NCBI RefSeq assembly: GCF_000763295.1
Contig: NZ_JRJE01000005.1
Span: 1 to 64,000 of the forward strand
Origin: Thalassospira australica
GTDB lineage: Bacteria > Pseudomonadota > Alphaproteobacteria > Rhodospirillales > Thalassospiraceae
Direction of reading: 5' to 3'
DNA: 64,000 nt
Notes under the pieces: generated by a model
What the model was told of the DNA's origin: nothing
What the model saw: the letters and a program-made list of their open reading frames with translations, nothing else
Databases searched by the model: none
Made by a program: the position numbers and the translations under genes
Shown: piece by piece, positions 45,989 through 54,749 of the stretch
Layout: every line of letters begins with the position of its first letter
Position numbering within the stretch: the stretch's first letter is position 1

Positions 45989-46651
45989 TCACCAGCCTGC
46001 CATCGCAAGGGGATCAACACCAATAATATGGGCATGTCCGGCGAGGATCACGACATAGATCACAAGACCGACAAGAATATCGCGTCCCCCCAAAGCCCCG
46101 CGCAGCAATCCGGCTGGAGCGAAACGTCGAGTCCCGTTCAAAATCGCCTGTCGCTGGTCGGGATCAAGTTCACGCAAACGGATTTTTTCCATTCGCCAAA
46201 ACCCGATCACTGCAAACACGCCACTGCCGCCAAAGAACAGGATCGCCACAAGATCGCCGTTGGCAATCATGTGCCCGAAACCCCAGACTGCCATGCCCAA
46301 CAAAAGCGGATGGCGACAAAATTGGTTGATCCCCGGACGTGCGGGATCAAAACCGGATCGCCTGCCAATTGATAACGGACAGGGTTGAAGAATGGCGCTG
46401 GCCCACAAAATACAGACTGGCAACATCACAACAACAAGAAGCCGTGGCTGCCATGGCTGATGATCCCACAGCAAAAACGACTCCGCGTGCTGGACTTCAT
46501 GAATCACCCAGCCAAACAGCACAATTGACAGAACCGAGAATGCAACCACATAGGACCTGTAACCGACCCATTTGACAAGTCTGTCCCGCAGAAGGCCCGG
46601 TACAATATGCCCCATCAGAAAAACTGCCACCGCGATGAAAAACCCGCTCAA
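45989..46651 (-). CDS. NnrU-family integral membrane protein
   Basis: The 220-residue protein has about five to six membrane helices. The NnrU pattern is visible in GINQFCRHPLLLGMAVWGFG (RHP motif), shared with isoprenylcysteine methyltransferase-like proteins. NnrU was first described next to nitrite/nitric oxide reductase genes; no such genes occur here. Function unresolved. Confidence 0.8.
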   Translation of the reverse strand: MSGFFIAVAVFLMGHIVPGLLRDRLVKWVGYRSYVVAFSVLSIVLFGWVIHEVQHAESFLLWDHQPWQPRLLVVVMLPVCILWASAILQPCPLSIGRRSGFDPARPGINQFCRHPLLLGMAVWGFGHMIANGDLVAILFFGGSGVFAVIGFWRMEKIRLRELDPDQRQAILNGTRRFAPAGLLRGALGGRDILVGLVIYVVILAGHAHIIGVDPLAMAGW

Positions 46652-46722
46652 AACACGATCCCCTCTTTACTTTATGGCTTCAACATGCAAATTGCCCTGT
46701 TCGCGCACATGGATGGGGACGC

Positions 46723-46727
46723 GAATC
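46723..46727. promoter_or_regulatory. GANTC (CcrM methylation) site upstream of gcrA
   Basis: GAATC lies 124 bases before the gcrA start. In Caulobacter GcrA acts with GANTC methylation. One short site can occur by chance. Confidence 0.3.
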
Positions 46728-46850
46728 TCCTAGCCCCTTGCGTTACACGATATTAGCGGATACCTCTGTATCCCTGTTTGACATCGAACAATAAGCACCT
46801 GCTGTCGGATACTCTGACGGGCAGAAAACGGAATACGGAATATACTCGAA

Positions 46851-47294
46851 ATGAGCTGGACGCCGGAAAAGATTGAATTGCTGACCTCGCTCTGGAATCA
46901 GGGCTGGACCACGGCACGCATCGGTGAAGAACTGGGTGTTGGCAAAAATGCCGTTGTTGGCAAGGCACACCGCCTCGGCCTGCCCAAGCGTCCTTCCCCG
47001 ATCCAGCGTCGCGCTGAGGAAGCGGAACAGAAAAAGGCACCGGCCCCCAAACAGCAGACCAAAGGCATCTCGATCTTTGATCTTGGTGCGGGCATGTGCC
47101 GTTGGCCGTTTGGCGATCCGGGCGATGATGACTTCCACTTCTGTGGCAAAAAGATCGTGCCCAGCAAACCCTATTGCGACGAGCATTGCGCACAGGCTTA
47201 TCTGAACGGTAAGAATCCCCGCGAAGATAATCCCCCCGCACAGCAAGGTGGCCCCAATCAAAAGGGTGCCCCGCAGGGTGCTGCAAAGAAATAA
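46851..47294 (+). CDS. gcrA: Cell-cycle regulator GcrA
   Basis: The 147-residue protein starts MSWTPEKIELLTSLWNQGWT and continues with TARIGEELGVGKNAVVGKAH, the hallmark GcrA DNA-binding domain. A basic Lys/Gln/Pro linker follows, then the C-terminal segment MCRWPFGDPGDDDFHFCGK with cysteines, which contacts sigma-70 in Caulobacter. GcrA recruits polymerase to GANTC-methylated promoters. It has its own terminator (47337). Confidence 0.96.
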   Translation: MSWTPEKIELLTSLWNQGWTTARIGEELGVGKNAVVGKAHRLGLPKRPSPIQRRAEEAEQKKAPAPKQQTKGISIFDLGAGMCRWPFGDPGDDDFHFCGKKIVPSKPYCDEHCAQAYLNGKNPREDNPPAQQGGPNQKGAPQGAAKK

Positions 47295-47336
47295 TTTCCT
47301 GTTTCGGTTGTTTCCGCCACAGGCCAGAAATCAAAA

Positions 47337-47368
47337 AACCGCCCCTTTAAAAGGGCGGTTTTTTTTTC
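47337..47368. terminator. Bidirectional terminator between gcrA and cpdB
   Basis: A 24-base near-perfect palindrome (AACCGCCCCTTT / AAAAGGGCGGTT) is followed by ten T residues on the plus strand and preceded by six A residues, so it can serve both convergent genes. Confidence 0.9.
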
Positions 47369-47391
47369 TTGAGAAGATGTCTTGTCGAGAC

Positions 47392-49347
47392 TTACTTGCT
47401 TTGCAAAACGTATTGCGCAAAGCCTTCTGCATCCTCACCGACAAAGCTGATGTTATCGGGTGCGTTGGCGGCACCCGATGCCTTGGGGCTGGTCACAAAC
47501 GTCACCTTTGATGCTTCACCAATCGGGGCGAAGCTCCAATTGCCATCGGCTTGGGGATCAATCGCCTTTTCCGTGAGAATGTAGTTTGCCAAGACCGTAC
47601 GGTTTTCATCGGGGGCTTCGACAATAACGGTCGATCCGTCCAGTGCCGGGAAATTGCCGCCACCGCCGGCACGGTAGTTGTTGGTCGCAACAATGAACTG
47701 CTGATCAGCCGTGACCGGTTTGCCATCAAATTCCAGATTGACGATCCGGTGACTATCGGCATTTACCACTTCACCTGCCTTGTTATAGCGCGCTGGTTTG
47801 GTGACATCGATTTGATACGTCACACCATCAATCACGTCATAGTTATAAGTCGGGAAGTCCGGGTTGATCAGCATCTGTTCGTCGCTGCTTTCCGGGTCGA
47901 TCTGGTTAAACTGGCCTGCCGACATTTCCAGCCATTCACGAACCTGATCCCCATCAAGCAAAACCGCACGAACCGTATTGGGATAGATATAAAGGTCGGC
48001 AACGTTTTTAAGGGCGATCTTGCCTTCAGGGATATCGGTGAAATAATCCGGGCCACCACGTCCACCAGCCTTGAACGGCGCCCCGGCAGACAGGATCGGA
48101 ATGCCGTCATATTCAGACCCGTTCAGGATTTTTTCCAGATACCATTTCTGCGCATTGGTGACGATCTGGATCGAAGGATCATCGGCAACCAAAGCAAAGA
48201 AGCTGTTGATCGGGGCCGATGTTGTGCCCACGCCTTCACGCATATACGCGATGGTTGCTTCGTGCTCTTCTTGAACTGCTGCGATGACATCCGGATCGGC
48301 GTCAACCAGCGGCGTTACTGTACGGCCTTCACGCTGATAGATCGCGCGCGCTTCTGACAGACTGTCGACAACTGACCATTCGCCATCGTCGGAAACGTTC
48401 ATGGTCAGATCAATCACGCCAAGATGACTGCCCCAGAAGCCCGGCATGACAGCAGCAACACCATTAATCGTGCCCTTGGCAATGTCGACACCCTCAAGAT
48501 CAGAAAACGCATCTGAGGGGAAGACAGTATGCGCATGGCCAAACAGGATGGCGTCAATACCATCGACCTCTGAAAGGTAATAAGTGGCGTTTTCTTCCAT
48601 GCCATTGCGATCCATGGTCGACAGACCGGAATGCGGAACAGCAATGACAACATCGGCACCCTTTTCACGCATTTCCGGAACGTATTTCCTGGCCATCTCG
48701 ACGATATCCTTGGAAATCACCTTGCCTTCAAGGTTTGCCTTGTCCCATTGCATGATTTGTGGCGGCACAAAACCGATCACACCAACCTTGGCCTTGTGTA
48801 CCTTGCCGTCCGCGTCGGTGAACTCACGATCCAGAATGACGTAGGGGTCAAAATACGGCGTGTCGTTTTCAGCGTTGCCATCCCCGTCATCAACAAAGAC
48901 ATTGGCACTGACATAGGGGAAATTCGCACCGGCAATCGAGTTATCCAGGAACTCAAGCCCATAGTTGAATTCATGATTGCCAATATTGGCCGCATCATAC
49001 CCCAGAAGGTTCATCGCCTTGAAGACAGGGTGCGTTTCCCCCTTCTTTAGGCCACGTTCCTTGGCCATGTAATCGCCAAGGGGGTTTCCCTGAATAAGGT
49101 CACCATTATCAATGAAGACAACATTTTCTGCTTCACCGCGTGCTGTTTTCAACAAGGTCGCAACCTTTGCCAGCCCAACCGTGTCAGACTCCCCATCGCG
49201 ATAATAATCATAATTGACCAGATGGGTGTGGATGTCGGTGGTCTCGAGGATACGCAGCGATACCGTGCTGTCGGCAAGTGCTGTTCCGCTGACCAGTGCT
49301 AGCGTAAGCCCCATTGCTGCAACACCGGCTTTTTGCATGGTTTTCAT
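47392..49347 (-). CDS. cpdB: Periplasmic 2',3'-cyclic-nucleotide 2'-phosphodiesterase / 3'-nucleotidase
   Basis: The 651-residue protein has a signal peptide (MKTMQKAGVAAMGLTLALVS, cleavage after ALA). The metallophosphatase domain has LRILETTDIHTHL, GNHEFNYGLEFL and FGHAHTVFP. The C-terminal 5'-nucleotidase domain has NNYRAGGGGNFP. Length and motifs match CpdB, which hydrolyses 2',3'-cyclic nucleotides and 3'-nucleotides to let cells use external nucleotides. AGGA lies before the ATG. Own transcript. Confidence 0.94.
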   Translation of the reverse strand: MKTMQKAGVAAMGLTLALVSGTALADSTVSLRILETTDIHTHLVNYDYYRDGESDTVGLAKVATLLKTARGEAENVVFIDNGDLIQGNPLGDYMAKERGLKKGETHPVFKAMNLLGYDAANIGNHEFNYGLEFLDNSIAGANFPYVSANVFVDDGDGNAENDTPYFDPYVILDREFTDADGKVHKAKVGVIGFVPPQIMQWDKANLEGKVISKDIVEMARKYVPEMREKGADVVIAVPHSGLSTMDRNGMEENATYYLSEVDGIDAILFGHAHTVFPSDAFSDLEGVDIAKGTINGVAAVMPGFWGSHLGVIDLTMNVSDDGEWSVVDSLSEARAIYQREGRTVTPLVDADPDVIAAVQEEHEATIAYMREGVGTTSAPINSFFALVADDPSIQIVTNAQKWYLEKILNGSEYDGIPILSAGAPFKAGGRGGPDYFTDIPEGKIALKNVADLYIYPNTVRAVLLDGDQVREWLEMSAGQFNQIDPESSDEQMLINPDFPTYNYDVIDGVTYQIDVTKPARYNKAGEVVNADSHRIVNLEFDGKPVTADQQFIVATNNYRAGGGGNFPALDGSTVIVEAPDENRTVLANYILTEKAIDPQADGNWSFAPIGEASKVTFVTSPKASGAANAPDNISFVGEDAEGFAQYVLQSK

Positions 49348-49446
49348 ATCTGTCTTCCTGTTCGTGTGCTCGTTCGTATGACTTTATTCTTGTTCAGTTG
49401 GTTAGGATTTGAAGATTTTGCGAAAAAGATGTGGCAAACACAAACA

Positions 49447-49476
49447 GAAACGCCCGCGACACTGCACGGGCGTTTC
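49447..49476 (-). terminator. Terminator of the MFS transporter gene
   Basis: A perfect ten-base-pair stem (GAAACGCCCG / CGGGCGTTTC) with a ten-base loop is followed on the minus strand by a T-rich stretch (TGTTTGTGTTTG), 36 bases after the stop codon. Confidence 0.75.
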
Positions 49477-49511
49477 CGAATTTGAACCATTGTGCCTTTT
49501 GCTTTTCGTCC

Positions 49512-50789
49512 TCAGGCCGGAACAGCTTCCGGTCCCTTATAGCCACGCACAACTTCATTTCCCGGTTCAGGGTCATTGGGAACATTAAGCGCCAGGACCA
49601 GCGATACAAACGCCATCGCCCCACCGGCCAGGAACACCGCACTGGGCGACACCAACCACAGCAGCCCGAAGGCTGCGGGAATGAAAACAGCAGCAATGTG
49701 GTTGATGGTAAAGCTGACGCCAGCGGTCGAGGAAATATCAGCCGGATTGGCGATCTTCTGGAAGTAGGTTTTGATCGCGATCGCCAAAGCAAAGAACATG
49801 TGATCAATCACATACAGTCCGCCTGCCAGGATATGATTTTCCACGAAGGCATAGGACACAAATACAATGAACAGCCCAGTGTATTCAAATACCAGTGCGC
49901 GGCGCTCCCCCCACTTGCCGATCAGTTTACCGATCTTGGGTGCCAGAAACATGTTGATCACGTGGTTGAGCAGATACAACAACGTGATGGTTGCTGCGTC
50001 ATAACCGAACTTTTCCACCATCAGGAACCCGGCAAAGACGGTGAAAATTTGGCGGCGCGCGCCACTCATGAAGGTAAGCGCATAATAAAGCCAATAACGT
50101 TTGCGCAGGATCAGCTTTTTGGTTTGCGGATGCGCATCGGAAAATTTCGGGAATGCTCCCCAGACGAACAAAGCCGCCGCAATGGTAAGCGACCCGCCAA
50201 ACAGATAGACATAGCGATAATCGACAGCAAAGATTTCAAGCATCACCCAGACCATGCCAAACATGATCAGTGACGCCATCGACTTGGCTGAAAGTTGCCT
50301 GCCCATCACCATGGCGGTGCGATCCTTGCGCACCCATTGCAGCGAAAGCGCCTGCTGCATGGTTTCAAAGTAATGGAACCCGATCGACATCAGAACCGTG
50401 GTGCAATAAAGCCCGATCACGGTTGGGAAATACCCCGATATGGCAACACCAATACCAAGCACAAGCAGCGACAGCAGGGCAAATGTCTGTTCGCGCAAAA
50501 CCAGAAGCACGAAAATTGCGGTGAAGGCCAGAAACCCCGGAATTTCGCGTAAGGACTGCAAAATGCCAATTTCGCGCCCGGTGAAATCGGCCATTTCGAC
50601 CGAGAAGTTATTTAACAGCGCCATCCAGGTCGAGAAGGACAAAGGCATTGCCGCTGCCATCACGATCAAAAGCACTTCAGGGTTTCGCCAGCCCTTGTAA
50701 ACAGGGCCACTGTCTCCCACCTTCTCGCCAGTCACATCACCAAGTGGGGCAGCATGATTACTGGCTTCGGGTATGATTTCCTTGGACAT
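49512..50789 (-). CDS. Major facilitator superfamily transporter
   Basis: The 425-residue protein has 11-12 membrane helices and a short cytoplasmic N terminus of about 30 residues. It contains a conserved REIPGFLAF segment in helix 2 and TFMSGARRQIFTVFAGFLMV in the second half. The substrate is unknown. ATG 50789 (MSKEIIPEASNHAAPLGD) is chosen with GGGAGAAA upstream, because the longer frame enters the divergent promoter. The divergent AraC regulator at 50945 probably controls it. Confidence 0.85.
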   Translation of the reverse strand: MSKEIIPEASNHAAPLGDVTGEKVGDSGPVYKGWRNPEVLLIVMAAAMPLSFSTWMALLNNFSVEMADFTGREIGILQSLREIPGFLAFTAIFVLLVLREQTFALLSLLVLGIGVAISGYFPTVIGLYCTTVLMSIGFHYFETMQQALSLQWVRKDRTAMVMGRQLSAKSMASLIMFGMVWVMLEIFAVDYRYVYLFGGSLTIAAALFVWGAFPKFSDAHPQTKKLILRKRYWLYYALTFMSGARRQIFTVFAGFLMVEKFGYDAATITLLYLLNHVINMFLAPKIGKLIGKWGERRALVFEYTGLFIVFVSYAFVENHILAGGLYVIDHMFFALAIAIKTYFQKIANPADISSTAGVSFTINHIAAVFIPAAFGLLWLVSPSAVFLAGGAMAFVSLVLALNVPNDPEPGNEVVRGYKGPEAVPA

Positions 50790-50944
50790 GTTTTCTCCCG
50801 GTACATGGCGACTTGGGTGACGCACGCCATGCCACATGCATTTTGTTTTTTGGAATGTGACCAAGTTACCCCTGTCGATGCCGTCTGTCTTGCGGTAATC
50901 TGCCAATATATATCGCAAACAGGACAGTTTTGGCCCATTGCACC

Positions 50945-51745
50945 ATGCCCCATATCCTGAACACGTTCGAAGATCGACCAGAACATCACAATCCGATCTC
51001 CCGCCCCAAGGAACTGCCCCGGGCTGTTTATGTCCGGGTTAGCGATATGCCCGCTGGCCATCACGTGGCAACCCACAGCCATGACTGGAACCAACTGTTA
51101 TATGCCATTGAAGGCACCATGACCGTTGTCACCGAAGCAGGCATGTGGATCGTTCCGCCACAACGTGCCGTCTGGGTGCCACCGCATACCCAGCATGCTG
51201 TCGGTTGCACCGGTTTTACCCGGGCACGCCATCTTTACATTGGTCGCGACGTGGCGACCAACCTGCCAGACCAATGCATGGTGCTTGAAGTCAGTCCTCT
51301 TTTGCGCGAACTGATCCGGGCCGCAACGGAGATTCCGATTGATTATGATGAAGACGGCGAAGAAGGCCGCCTGATCCGTGTCCTGCTTGATCAAATCAAG
51401 GCACCGGATCAGGACAAGCTTCATCTTCCTGCACCCAAGGACGCAAGGCTTTCGCGGATCTGCGATCATTTACAAGGCGACCCGGCAGACAACCGAACCC
51501 TTGACGACTGGGCAACGATTTGCGGGGCATCCAGCCGAACACTTGCACGGCTTTTCCAACGCGAAACCGGCATGCCTTTTCGCGAATGGCGGCAGAAACT
51601 TCGTCTGCTGTATGCACTTGAAAAACTGGCACATGACCGCCCGGTTACGGAAATCGCCCTTGACCTTGGTTACGAAAATCCTTCGGCCTTTATCGCGATG
51701 TTCCGCAAGGCAACCGGCCGCACACCGGGCGGATATTTCCGCTAG
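50945..51745 (+). CDS. AraC-family regulator with N-terminal cupin, divergent from the MFS gene
   Basis: The 266-residue protein has a cupin ligand-binding domain (HVATHSHDWNQLLYAIEGTM) and a C-terminal double HTH at about 170-260 (LDDWATICGASSRTLARLFQ, then VTEIALDLGYENPSAFIAMF). This matches the NimR/YdeO type of AraC regulators that control an adjacent MFS exporter. The target is inferred to be the gene at 49512-50789, 155 bases away. ATG 50945 (MPHILNTFEDRPEHH) is preferred to 50930. Confidence 0.85.
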   Translation: MPHILNTFEDRPEHHNPISRPKELPRAVYVRVSDMPAGHHVATHSHDWNQLLYAIEGTMTVVTEAGMWIVPPQRAVWVPPHTQHAVGCTGFTRARHLYIGRDVATNLPDQCMVLEVSPLLRELIRAATEIPIDYDEDGEEGRLIRVLLDQIKAPDQDKLHLPAPKDARLSRICDHLQGDPADNRTLDDWATICGASSRTLARLFQRETGMPFREWRQKLRLLYALEKLAHDRPVTEIALDLGYENPSAFIAMFRKATGRTPGGYFR

Positions 51746-51869
51746 GGCCAAAACTCATTCAAATCATCAACCCGGTCTCACAGATTTTGCGACAAAATAG
51801 CCCGTGCAAATCCGGGGGGTCCGAAGGACAACTAATATGAATGAGCTATAACCCCAGAGCCGTTTCGGA

Positions 51870-52430
51870 TTAGTGATCGGTCTCTTTATGTGTCTTCAAA
51901 GGCGGCAAGATATCGTGTTCCGGCTCTGTATTGACATCATAACGACGTGTCACTGCATCATGCGTGGGTTTTGGCATTTGTTGGCGCACACACATGTTAT
52001 GAACCTGTACCGTTAAATCCAGTGACCAGGCCCTTTTCTGTTCATCAGTTTTGATTTCTGTCCCGACCGCTTCTTTCCGGAAACTGGCCGCACGCATATT
52101 TTCATTGCGTACTGAGCGTATCCCTTCGAGGACGGTCATCATTTCAACAACTGATTTCAAAACATCCACACTGCTGTCGATGGTTTTGCTCACCGCTTGC
52201 GTGGCTTGTTCATACTGCTCAATCATTGCCCAATCACTTGCGTGATCCGGGGTATTTCCCCGCACAGGTGATTTGTCATGCCCGGACAAACGATTTTTCC
52301 ACGCATGATGATTCGGCTCCCCCGTTCGGCGTCCTGGCAGGATATGGCTGAATTCACCCCAATCGTATCCGATATCAGCGAAGTTAACCTCACCCTTTCG
52401 CCGTGCCGGATTAATTTCGAATACATGCAT
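51870..52430 (-). CDS. Uncharacterised protein H1 with DWGE-SHILPGRR-GEPNH motif (module copy 1)
   Basis: The 186-residue protein has no signal peptide or membrane segment. Residues 8-48 contain RRKGEVN, then DWGEFSHILPGRRTGEPNHH followed by AWKNRLSG. A middle helix reads VDVLKSVVEMMTVLEGIRSV followed by RNEN, and a third short block is WSLDLTVQVHNM. All three blocks recur in the same order in the product of 53913-54416, so the two are paralogs. I do not recognise the family. GGGAGAG stands six bases before the ATG at 52430. It is divergent from an AraC-type regulator that is itself duplicated next to the second copy. Confidence 0.65.
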   Translation of the reverse strand: MHVFEINPARRKGEVNFADIGYDWGEFSHILPGRRTGEPNHHAWKNRLSGHDKSPVRGNTPDHASDWAMIEQYEQATQAVSKTIDSSVDVLKSVVEMMTVLEGIRSVRNENMRAASFRKEAVGTEIKTDEQKRAWSLDLTVQVHNMCVRQQMPKPTHDAVTRRYDVNTEPEHDILPPLKTHKETDH

Positions 52431-52765
52431 TTTTTCTCTCCCTGAGAAAATTTCGCACTCCGTAAACATCCTGTCTGTTAAACCGCATCGCGTTCAGACA
52501 ATGATTGTCATTATGCACCGGCCGTATAGCACAAATTACGCATATACGATGCACCCTGCATCCACAATACTTTGCAATCCGTCCAGAAATGCTGCGAAGG
52601 GCTTGCCTTGTGGTGGGCCTATACCAAAGGGAAATTGATAATTTTCTTAATTAGCGCTATCAAATACGTGCACGACATGTAGTCAATGCGGCCAGGTTAT
52701 TTCGGAAAAAGATTTCCAAAAAGAATAACCATGAGGTACCCGGCTGCCGAACTGGGGGACCAGAA
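52431..52765. promoter_or_regulatory. Divergent control region of module copy 1
   Basis: This 335-base, AT-rich gap between H1 and its AraC regulator contains the Fur-like box at 52497-52515, a TTGATA/TATCAA inverted pair near 52635-52665 and CGTCCAGAA, a nonamer also present in the gap of module copy 2. Confidence 0.5.
52497..52515. promoter_or_regulatory. Fur-like box between H1 and its AraC regulator
   Basis: GACAATGATTGTCATTATG matches the classic 19-base Fur consensus GATAATGATAATCATTATC at 15 of 19 positions, and its centre AATGA-TTG-TCATT is a perfect inverted repeat. Confidence 0.5.
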
Positions 52766-53821
52766 ATGGCATCGGAATTAAGCTCCGAGCGAACAAGTAG
52801 TTCGTTTTTTACAGTAAATAACCTTCCACACCACGAGCGCTATGATATTTGGCGGGGCTCTATTGATGTCCTGTGTGGGGTTGAAGCCGAGAAAACAATT
52901 CGCGACAACAACTTCAAAGCCGAAATTGAATCCCATCTTCTGGGGTCATTGATGCTGATGGAGGTTACCTCTCTTGCACAGCAGTGGCGACGAACACCGC
53001 AACAGATTGCGCGCAATGACATGGACCATTATTGCGTCAGCATTTTCAAGGAAGGTGACCTTATTTGCGAACACAGCAAAGGCGGCAATCAACTTAAAAA
53101 GGGCGGCGTGGTTGTCTTTGACCTGACTCAGGAATTTGCGACCAAGACCAGCGATCTCAAGGTGACCACCCTGATCATTCCCCGTCCGCTGATCGAAGAT
53201 CTGGTAAATCATCCCGACGATCACAACATGCGCTTCCTCGACCCCAAGTATCCGATGACGCGGATTGTCCATGACAACCTGCTATCTCTTCAGCGCAATA
53301 TGCCAAACCTGTATTTAGGTCAGGCTGCCACGATAGAGAAAACATTGGCAATGCTGGTTGCGAACTGCCTGAACACGGCAAAGGGCGAGACAAGCACAAC
53401 CATTCACCAACGTCAGAACGTGATGAATATGGTCAAGATGCGTCGCTATATCCGCGAGCAACTGGCATCACCAGATTTGACCCCGCGAAAGGTCGCACGG
53501 GACCTCGGCGTATCGCGTTCCAAATTGTATGACTATTTCGCAAGCTATGGCGGTGTTTATCAATATATCCGCAACATGCGCCTACGGCGTGCTGTCTCTT
53601 TGCTGACAGATCCCATGCACAAACATTCTTCGATCTATGACATTTCGCTGGAATGTGGATTTTCCAGTGACGCCAGCTTTATTCGGGCCTTTAAGGAAAG
53701 ATACGAACTCACACCGGGGGATGTCAGAAATGGCCTGTCAAAACAGGAACATGCATCACTTGGTGATCCCTACCAGATAGACACGCGTTATGAAGACTGG
53801 CTGCAAAACCTGATGGTCTAA
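52766..53821 (+). CDS. AraC-family regulator A1 (module copy 1)
   Basis: The 351-residue protein has an AraC-binding-like N-terminal domain (about 15-215; FFTVNNLPHHERYDIWRGSI) and a C-terminal AraC HTH domain (about 225-325) with LTPRKVARDLGVSRSKLYDY and SSIYDISLECGFSSDASFIR, ending IDTRYEDWLQNL. It is paralogous to the product of 54750-55784 along its whole length, including this tail. GGGGGA precedes the ATG. It probably regulates H1 and possibly itself. The ligand is unknown. Confidence 0.85.
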   Translation: MASELSSERTSSSFFTVNNLPHHERYDIWRGSIDVLCGVEAEKTIRDNNFKAEIESHLLGSLMLMEVTSLAQQWRRTPQQIARNDMDHYCVSIFKEGDLICEHSKGGNQLKKGGVVVFDLTQEFATKTSDLKVTTLIIPRPLIEDLVNHPDDHNMRFLDPKYPMTRIVHDNLLSLQRNMPNLYLGQAATIEKTLAMLVANCLNTAKGETSTTIHQRQNVMNMVKMRRYIREQLASPDLTPRKVARDLGVSRSKLYDYFASYGGVYQYIRNMRLRRAVSLLTDPMHKHSSIYDISLECGFSSDASFIRAFKERYELTPGDVRNGLSKQEHASLGDPYQIDTRYEDWLQNLMV

Positions 53822-53912
53822 AAAGCGGACATGTCGAGTATTTGCCTCGCCAAAGAGGAGCCCAAACAAGGCCACTGCGCCACCCATTCCGCAGACCCCG
53901 ACATATACGCCG

Positions 53913-54416
53913 CTACGTTTTATTGAAGTGATGCACTTGCCGAACATTTTCGTTCTGCGGTCGAATGCACCGACCATATGTTTTCGGGACGTTTCCATGA
54001 TCAAGCATCGGCACCCAATCATAGCCCCACATGGTTTGTATTTGCTCGATGACCTCAGCCGACCAGCTTGCCGACTGCGGCACGTGATCGCCATTATCGT
54101 TGCGTTTTGACCGCATCCATTCCAGCACCTGAATCACCCGCGCAAGTGAACGCAGGGTATCCCTGCAGCCCACAGAAACTTTGCCCGGTGGACGTTCCAA
54201 TCGCTCAAATGTAATGCGATCAGTCCGGGTGTCGGGTTTTTCATGCTCGGATGAAAGATCCAATGGCAATAAAAGACGGTTGTCCAAAGCCCGATGATTG
54301 GGTTCCCCGACCCGTCTTCCTGGCAAGATGTGACTGTTTTCACCCCAATCACGACCATGCCCCGTGCAGTTCTTCTCACCTCCACGACGCAATGGTGGCG
54401 TGTCGATAAAATCCAT
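53913..54416 (-). CDS. Uncharacterised protein H2 with DWGE-SHILPGRR-GEPNH motif (module copy 2)
   Basis: The 167-residue protein is a paralog of H1. It has RRGGEKN, then RDWGENSHILPGRRVGEPNH followed by RALDNRLL at about residues 10-50, the middle helix RDTLRSLARVIQVLEWMRSK followed by RNDN, and the block SWSAEVIEQIQTM. Identity is high only in these blocks, so the copies are old. No membrane segment or signal peptide is seen. GGGGGAG stands five bases before the ATG at 54416. It ends 91 bases after A1 and is divergent from A2. Family unknown. Confidence 0.62.
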   Translation of the reverse strand: MDFIDTPPLRRGGEKNCTGHGRDWGENSHILPGRRVGEPNHRALDNRLLLPLDLSSEHEKPDTRTDRITFERLERPPGKVSVGCRDTLRSLARVIQVLEWMRSKRNDNGDHVPQSASWSAEVIEQIQTMWGYDWVPMLDHGNVPKTYGRCIRPQNENVRQVHHFNKT

Positions 54417-54749
54417 ATTCTCCCCCAAAGAAAATATCGCCTAACACTGATAAAATCACCCCCCTTGTTTTTGTTTTGTTGGGCGGGCTGTCACAATTCT
54501 ATCAACCCTGTTTATCACGCCCGGTTCGAGGCCAATATGCAGAACGTCCAGAAGAATGTGCAATCAATCCAAATCAACCATAAGCAACGGCCTTTGCGAG
54601 GTTCGCGACAATATTTCAAGAAGAAACAATGCTTTCGCAGAACATGAAATTTTACTAAAATAATGCGTCTGCCATCGGCAGACTGTGAATTGCAGCATAG
54701 CTCAATCAGTTATTGCCGTTATAAGCAGGGAAAATTGGGGGCGACTGAT
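54417..54749. promoter_or_regulatory. Divergent control region of module copy 2
   Basis: This 333-base gap between H2 and A2 shares CGTCCAGAA with the gap of copy 1 but lacks a clear Fur-like box. Its plus-strand part is AT-rich near 54640-54660. Confidence 0.4.
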
